A stretch of 64,000 nucleotides of DNA, taken from assembly GCA_030142905.1 (NCBI GenBank), contig JASJOG010000244.1, positions 137,001 to 201,000 of the forward strand. The letters are read 5' to 3'. The stretch comes from Heliopora coerulea. Taxonomy: Eukaryota > Cnidaria > Anthozoa > Scleralcyonacea > Helioporidae. Numbering within the stretch: the first letter of the stretch is position 1; every line of letters begins with the position of its first letter. Shown piece after piece: positions 57,701 through 64,000 of this stretch. Both the position numbers and the translations under genes were made by a program. The notes beneath the pieces are model-generated. The model was not told the origin of the DNA. It did no database searches and saw only the letters and a list, made by a program, of their open reading frames with translations.

Positions 57701-58710
57701 AATTGACTGGTCCATACGATTAAATACCCGCTTTGCATCATTCACAATTCAAAGTACACAATCAGACGTCAACGAAAAAAAAGGGGAGAAATGGGTGAAA
57801 CTTAATTAAGCATGTTAACTTTTGCGTCATTTGTTTGCGAACAGTATTTGAGAGGATAATTGACTTGGTCTTCTTTGAAAGAACTGTTAAGTGACGGAGA
57901 ATGTTATTGACTATACTTGTCTAATTCCGTTCATCCCCCAGAGACATCTCCTTTTGAATGATATGCAAATAAAAAACCTCTGACGTAAAAACCTTGCCAG
58001 AACATATGATTGATCCTTGTTCTCAGGCCTCTTAATCTACTAATACAGCCTGCTTAAAGTTTGTATGTTTATTCCTGCCGTATAGGTGATAGTCGACATT
58101 AAATTCTCCGAAGGAACTTTATGGCTATGCGTCTGAAGAATTGAGCCCGAGATGTTTATGCGTGAACTTTCATTAATCATACTACCAACATCTCCCATAA
58201 AGGCACCAGAGCCATATTAGCATAGAACTACGTAAAAGGTGAGCACGTTATTATTTTTCTTAAAGTAGGATGCACTTGCTAAATTGCTGACGAAACAACC
58301 GATTCAAGTCTAGATCTAGGTGGACAAACTACTGTAAGTTTAAGGAAATATCTATTGGGATCTCGATCTGGCGAGATTGTTGGTGGGCATTCGGAAGAAC
58401 GCGAGAAACCTTTACTAAGCTGGTTTTATTTAAAAGAGCTAAAGTGATAAAGCCTGTCGCTTACCGTTCTTCAGTAACACTCTAACTTCTTGAGATGTCT
58501 AGATTTGTTAATTATGTTAATGAGATGATGTGATGTGAACTCATAGACTCAGCGCTGCGATTTATGTAGAAATCTTGTGTATCATTGAAACTATTGTACA
58601 ATATCTCTTGAATCTTATCATTGAAGTGCACCTCGTGACACTACACATTCAAAGACGTAAAACGTCTTTGCTGTCGTGACATGTAAGTTCCATGGTCCCT
58701 CTGTCCTTAG
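54800..58710. repeat. Duplicated block B (partner at 13760-18250)
   Basis: Colinear with block A in the same orientation and shorter through deletions. The best-conserved passage (54920-55080) encodes GYMKINGSECF..AINGVVLDDAPT on plus; many differences from block A are silent in either strand's reading, so direction stays open. No complete gene survives. Its left end follows LINE no. 3 and its right end adjoins the Copia fragment. Confidence 0.65.
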
Positions 58711-58769
58711 GGCAGAAATACCTGTTTTCTGCCACACCGAAATAACTATATGCATTATGCTTCTCTTGC

Positions 58770-60045
58770 TGTTACAGATACCGAAGAACCAAAGAGTATC
58801 AATGAAGCTCTCAATGGCAAGAATGCAAAGCAGTGGAAAGAAGCAACTGATCGTGAATATGAATCATTGTTGAATAACAACACCTGGGATTTTGTAGAGT
58901 TACCTGAAGGCAAGAATGTCGTTGGATACAAATCGGTTTTTAAAATAAAAAGGAACGCTGACGAGACATTTAGCCGCTACAAAGCTCGTTGAGTAGCTCA
59001 CGGATATCCCCAAGAATATGGAGAGGATTATGATGAGGTATTCGCCCCTGTTGCAAGATACAATTCCATTCGAACTGTTCTGGCAGTTGCAAACCAGCTT
59101 GACCTAGATGTTCATCAAATGGACGTTAAAACTGCGTTTTAAATGGTGAACTCGAGAATTAAATTTACATGAAAGAACCAGAAGGCTATGTCGATAAAGA
59201 TCAACCGGGTATGGTGTGTAAGTTGCGAAAGAGTCTCCATGGTCTGAAGCAATAAGCCAGATGCTGGAATGTCGATATGGATCAATTCTTGAAAGCATTG
59301 GGATATGTTCAAAGTAGTGCTGATCCATGTGTCTACTTAAAAATGGAAGTTAAAGATGGAAAGAAATGTCTAATGATAATTGCCATGTATGTCGATGACG
59401 TCGTGTTAGCTGCCAACGATGTCCAGATGTTAAAAGTAGAAAAATCTAAGTTCAAAGAACGATTCGAGGCGGATGATTTGGGCGAAATTCATCATTGCCT
59501 CGGTATGACAGTCAGACGAGGCAGAGCAGCAAAGGGACTCACAATTAGCCAGAAAACCTAGATGGAAAGCGTGTCAAAAAGATTTGGAATGTACGACTGC
59601 AAACCGGTATCTACTCCAATAGAAACTGGAAAGAAATATGAAAAACTGGCAGATGAAGAAACTCCCACGAAGACAAGAGAATATCAGGCAGGAAATGGAT
59701 CCATCACCTACGCTGCGATTGCGACAACACCGAATTTGTCATCTGCAGTAGGGTTACTGAGTCATTTTAGTTCGAATCCTGGCCGAGAGCACTGGGTCGG
59801 AATAAAAAGAATTTTCCGATATATCAAAGGAACATCTGACTATGGTCAGAGATTCGAAGCGTCTGGTGATGAAGAATTTAAGCTTTGTGACTATGCAGAT
59901 ACTGACTGGGCTGGTCTTTCAGCTGGGATATGCTACCATCTCCTGGAAATTAAAAGGGCAGACAATTGTTGCTCTATCTTCAACCGAAGTTGAGTACGTG
60001 ACATTATGTTCGGCAGCTCAAGAAATTATTTGGCTACGGCAGTAG
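58770..60045 (+). pseudogene. Copia-type RT and RNase H fragment
   Basis: In broken plus frames: EPKSINEALNGKNAKQWKEA, LLNNNTWDFVELP, YKSVFKIKRNADETFSRYKAR then a stop, FAPVARYNSIRTVLAVA, VHQMDVKTAF (motif A) then a stop, MYVDDVVLAA (YVDD at 59388-59399 intact), FEADDLGEIHHCLGM, YDCKPVSTPIE, then RNase H: CDYADTDWAG and SSTEVEYVTLCSAAQEIIWL. Four or more stops and one shift (near 59930) inactivate it. Gag, protease, integrase and LTRs are absent, so it is an internal fragment placed at the end of duplicated block B. Confidence 0.92.
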
Positions 60046-60052
60046 TATAGGT

Positions 60053-60533
60053 GAGAGAGGAGAATATGCATATTACTTGCCAATCAGATTGCCGGATTTC
60101 GGCTTTAGACCAATCAGGTCGCTTCGTTTATTTACTTTGGTAGGGGGGGGGCACTTTGGAATTTCCTATTAATATATAATTAGCTCAATCATTTTTAATT
60201 GAGCAAAAAATCGATTTCGTGACCATAAAAGGTGAATTCCAGAATAATCTCGCCCAGTTGCACTTTTGGTGCACATTCCTGACACTTAGAAAAATTTCGA
60301 GGTTTTTGAGGCCACGGTTCTTCTCAGACTTTATATTTTTTTTCTTCGGCGTTTTATCTCTCGCAACTTGCATCATCTTGTTCGTCTGAAAGAGAAGAAG
60401 AAAAAGTGTTGGAGTGAAAATCGCCGTAAATGCAGTTTTTTACCTGATATCTTTCTGTGAAGACTTGCTGTGTCGAATCTTGTTGTTTTGTCTCGAAGTG
60501 AAATGCGGCGCTTGTTCGAACGATCGGTGATTT
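60053..60533. other. Non-coding stretch
   Basis: A small inverted repeat ATTAGCTCAATCA...TTAATTGAGC at about 60178-60205. The word GAAGTGAAATGCGGCGCTT at 60493-60511 recurs at 60679-60697. Confidence 0.4.
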
Positions 60534-60841
60534 CCTCATAACTTTTTTATTCTTCGTCGTACGGGATTCGAAATGGTATCAGAAGATTCCTCGCGGTCTA
60601 GCGATCATTTTGATGCCGGTTTGGTCGGGTTTGGAGTTCGCTTTGCGAAGATACGATCGATTTTGATGCGTTGTCAGCGAAGTGAAATGCGGCGCTTATT
60701 CGAAGAAAACTTGATTTCGTCGTGTCTTCGCAAAGATAACTTCAAACGCGACCAAACTCATATCAAAACGATCGCTAGACCGTCAGGAATCTTCTGATAC
60801 CATTTCGAATCCCGTCCGACGAAGAATAAAAAAGTTATGAG
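60534..60841. repeat. Inverted repeat, about 125-base arms
   Basis: The left arm starts TCATAACTTTTTTATTCTTC and the right arm ends with its inverse; the arms converge on a short unique centre near 60660-60715. Matches include GGGATTCGAAATGGTATCAG and GGTCTAGCGATC. The 74-residue frame across it is a product of the repeat. Possible foldback transposon; no clear target duplication. Confidence 0.8.
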
Positions 60842-61104
60842 CGAATTTGTGAGTTGCCACGCGGTCGGATTTGTTGTTCTTTGCTTGTCAGGTTCGTCGG
60901 TTGGGAATTTCTTCGCTTGTGGCTTGTTTCTTCGCTTTGGTGGTCGGGTTTTTGTTTCTCCGTGTTTTTGGGAGTCTTTTCTTGTCTTGGTGATCGCTTT
61001 TCGTTCTTTCGTCGTTGTATAATGCTAGAAAACGATCGCAGAAGAGATCGAATTCTCGTTTCTCGTGTTTTGAAAAATTTGAATATTTTCGGCTTCGTTC
61101 ACCC

Positions 61105-61255
61105 GGCTATGTCAATATTTGATACGCGTGGTTTGTTTCTGTTGACATTTCATTCGCGTGGCCTGCTTGTGTCAATAATGGATTCGCGTGGGCTGCTTGT
61201 GTCAATAATGAGTTCGCGTCGTTTGCTTGTGTCAATAATGGGTTCGCGTGGGTAT
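61105..61255 (+). repeat. 33-bp tandem repeat, about 4-5 units
   Basis: Units of the type TTCGCGTGGGCTGCTTGTGT plus CAATAATGGA follow each other; since 33 is a multiple of three, the frame at 60854-61309 shows an 11-residue repeat (SRGLLVSIM-D/S/G). The frame itself is not otherwise convincing. Confidence 0.8.
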
Positions 61256-61498
61256 TATTTTGCAAGCTTGGATGCTTTTTGTGTCAATATTGGGTTTAAA
61301 CGGGAATGAGGGGGCGGGTGGGCCCGTTTTCCTGGAAGATGATGGCGGATTTTTTCCTGGAAGGTGAGATGGTGCTGGTTTCTCGCTGATGCGATTTATT
61401 AGGCAATGAATGTGACGCAAATTAATTGAATTTTGGAGAAGAATGTGATGAGAAAACAGTAAATTCGATAATTGTTTGTGAAAATTGGATGGTTGAGA

Positions 61499-61570
61499 GC
61501 TTGATATGGGGATCGAACCCATGACCCTTCGATTAAAAGTCGAATGCTCTACCGTCTGAGCTAATCAAGC
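61499..61570 (-). tRNA. tRNA-Lys(UUU)
   Basis: A full cloverleaf can be folded by hand on the minus strand: acceptor GCTTGAT/ATCAAGC (seven pairs), D arm GCTC-AGACGGTA-GAGC, anticodon arm TTCGA-CTTTTAA-TCGAA with anticodon TTT, variable GGGTC, T arm ATGGG-TTCGATC-CCCAT. A box TAGCTCAGACGG and B box GGTTCGATCCC are good. A TTTT terminator follows about 14 bases after the 3' end. No intron. The acceptor stem differs from usual animal tRNA-Lys (GCCCGGA or similar) and the next base would give a T discriminator instead of G, so it may be a variant or repeat-derived copy. Confidence 0.88.
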
Positions 61571-64000
61571 AGACACATTGTGGTTGGATAAAATAATTTT
61601 TAATAAATATTTTTTTTACAAGTGTATTGCGGTAAAGTATGGTGAGAAGGTTCTAGAAAAAGCTTCGGTTATTGTTCATTAATCAGTAACAGCTGATTAA
61701 AAATTTGTCACAAAGGGCGAAAGTGGGTGTGAAAACTAAAACTAGGTGACATGATCAAAAACATTTCAAAAATCGAAAAGATCGAGTTGGTGAGATCTCA
61801 GTGAAATGTTTTGGAGAAAGCTGAAATCTTGAATTTGGAAAAAAGACATGAAGGAAAAGATATTCAATTCCCGTTATGAAAGCGTTGGCGATTTTGAAAA
61901 GATTTCGATCCAGCACACGTTCAGGAAAATTTTTAATCTTTTGGAGTGAATGGTCAGTTAATCATTCCAAAGCTGTAAAGAACTGAATTTGGAAAATTCT
62001 TACACGGAATAGTGTGTATAAGAGTGTATCAATTGGTCATAAAGAACCATGAAAGTCAAGCTTTGTCTTCTGTTTCCTGTTATGAAAGCTTAAACTAAAT
62101 TTGGAAAAAGACATGTCAATTTTTCTTACAGTATTAGAGTTTGAAAGGAAAATAAAAACGTGCCTTTGACATTTTAATCAGGAAGCTTATAGTTCATATT
62201 CTTGCTTGAAAGTTTCGATGGGTGGTTTTTTCACATGGAAAACCACATGTTCTGGTTCGATTCGAAACCATTTGTTTTGGCGATTAACGGTTATATGGGA
62301 AACCATGAAGCACTCATTGATGTTACCAGTTGCTGTCCTGATGAGATTGGTCTATTGCAGAAAGCAAGGAGGGAAACCTATTTATCAAAGTTCTGGTTTT
62401 TCCAAATGGGAAACCACATTATCTTCTAGTTCGTCATAAATTGCAGGATTGTGGATACATGTAAATGATTTTGTGATGGGTGGTTTTTCCAAACCTTATG
62501 GCGACTCTTACTTTCAATTTTCTTGTGAAGGAAGTTGGTGTTGGAAGCTTAACATGAGTGACTGTGGTCTTCAAAAGTTTTCGGATGAATGCTGTATGAA
62601 TGACATACTATTGTTCATAGAATGTTATTGCGGTGAAGTACTCTCGTTGAATGCTTTAGAGATGATTTCGACAAGTATGGTAACTTGCCTATTCACTATG
62701 ACCAATATTTCAAGAATGTTGGTTCAAGATTGATAAACGCAAAAAAGGTGTTGGTTGAAGGTGAATGATGTTGCTCTTTTGAATTCTGGTGGTGGAATAA
62801 TCGAGTTACGTCAAATTGTGGGAGGAAACTTCAATCAACATTTTGTGTGGATTGATGGTGACACATCATTGTATTGGCTGGTCAAAAATTCTTTTCTGTG
62901 GCTGGATGACTTGAAGATGATTATGTGAAAATTGAATCTTTACGTTCTGTCGAATCTTTACGTTCGGGTGAATCTTTTCTTTAAGTCAATTTCACAAAAG
63001 TTGTTGTCCGTTGGGAAGTATATTTAATTCCAGTTATGAAAATAAAATAATTTGACTGTGTAAGAAGAACTTTAGATGATTAGGAATTGATGATGTGAAA
63101 ATTGAATCTTCACACTTGGTCGGTTAACCTTCTCTTTATTTGGAAAAATATTCAATTCCAGTCATGAAATTTTCCCTTGAATTGGAAGATGAATGTTACT
63201 TCGTTTGGAAATGTCATGGAGTGGTTGGCTTTATTTCGTTCGGAACAGAACTTGGAAGTATATATTTCTTGGATGTGGAAAATACACTTGTTGAGAGACA
63301 AATTTACAAGTTGAATTTCTTTGAAGATTCGGACGCTTTGACAGTTTTCCAGAGTTGAAGAATGCATTAAAAAATTCCACTTGCAAAGTTTGTTTATGAG
63401 GCTTGAAAGCTGAATTTGAGTGAATGTGGTTTTGAAATGTTCTGGGATGATTCTGACATCAATCTTTTGGTGATTTGAAGAAAGCCAAGGAAAAAACAGA
63501 TTGGAAGCTGGCATTCCAGATATATTTCGATGGATCGACCAAACTGGCGTAACTGTTTATGAAGTGGGTGATGAGACTGGAGTTGGATCTCACAGGGTCA
63601 CAGTTCTGGATCGGTTCACGATTGGATTCGCACAAAACGAGATGAAAAATGCGTGCTGTGAAAAATGCATGAGATGAAAAATGCGTGTTGTAAAGAATGT
63701 TAAACAAGTGAAGAATTTACTTGAGTGTCCCAATTGGTTTGGTGCTCTTTATCAAAATTGGAAAATTGGAAAATTGGTGAAAGAGGATTTTTGAGAGAGA
63801 TTCTGACCCAACTCTTGAATGGAATGGCATTTTAGCATCCTCTTTGAGCTATCGACTGATGGAAAGAATGGAACATCTTACATGCTATACATTTTGTGCC
63901 GGCATTGTGTCGAAAGCGGTATTGATTTTGTGTGAGAATGGAAAAACTACCTGAATGGGATGATCCAATTGAAATATCAAAGATTTTTCACAACTTTGTT
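61571..64000. other. Unassigned stretch with recurring phrases
   Basis: Phrases such as ATTCAATTCCAGT.ATGAAA (near 61865, 63030 and 63148), GTGAAAATTGAATCTT (near 62928 and 63095) and GGTTTTTCCAAA with GGAAACCACA (62222-62500) recur with loose spacing. Open frames of 70-120 residues occur on both strands without a recognisable domain. I cannot assign a gene here. Confidence 0.35.

Noticed and set aside
1..64000. CRISPR array or bacterial operon structure
   Set aside because: No regularly spaced direct repeats with unique spacers, no ribosome-binding-site-led gene runs; the content is eukaryotic transposons.

Overview
This window looks like metazoan nuclear DNA, AT-rich and dominated by transposable elements. 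The mix of Penelope-like elements (PLEs), R2-type LINEs with a C-terminal nuclease, a Polinton capsid/ATPase fragment, Ty3/Gypsy, Copia and hAT elements best suits an invertebrate, most likely an anthozoan cnidarian. That host assignment is inference. I found no intact protein-coding host gene. The only intact-looking cellular gene is a tRNA-Lys(UUU) near the right end; one short exon-like stretch behind a promoter-like sequence (7.4-8.15 kb) is possible.

Layout. 0-11 kb: mostly non-coding, with simple repeats, tRNA-derived SINE pieces and a degenerate tandem repeat. 11.2-13.3 kb: two hAT-type inverted-repeat elements with perfect 8-bp target duplications, the second inside a LINE 3' end. 13.76-18.25 kb: a block duplicated at 54.8-58.7 kb. 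18.4 kb: a head-to-head SINE palindrome. 18.8-20 kb: a TAACGT-rich degenerate repeat. 21.2-28.7 kb: a three-layer nest, in which a PLE is split by a complete but mutated Ty3/Gypsy element (351-bp LTRs, CAAAT duplication), whose 3' LTR is split by a 928-bp near-perfect palindrome. 29.8-30.75 kb: a TA-flanked inverted-repeat element with an acidic-tailed ORF. 31.5-38 kb: LINE and PLE relics, including most of a CR1/Jockey-like LINE on the minus strand. 40.5-41.0 kb: a short foldback PLE. 44.3-45.2 kb: a 5'-truncated PLE with a GIY-YIG nuclease. 45.8-47.5 kb: a Polinton fragment. 47.5-54.8 kb: three R2-type LINEs in a row on the minus strand, interrupted or separated by two small foldbacks. 58.8-60.05 kb: a Copia RT-RNase H fragment. 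60.5-64 kb: an inverted repeat, a 33-bp tandem repeat, the tRNA and unexplained sequence.

The most interesting signal is a recurring insertion type seen four times (22, 40.5, 49.5 and 54.1 kb). Each has two inverted arms, one lying on or within a few bases of a 12-14 bp target duplication and the other separated from it by a 28-41 nt tail. Each arm carries a hammerhead-ribozyme-like hairpin. The 40.5 kb copy still holds the end of a PLE endonuclease reading frame between its arms, so I read these as collapsed PLEs made of inverted pseudo-LTRs. Two of the four give clear before/after evidence: one splits an LTR whose partner is uninterrupted, the other splits a LINE reverse transcriptase whose sequence resumes after it.
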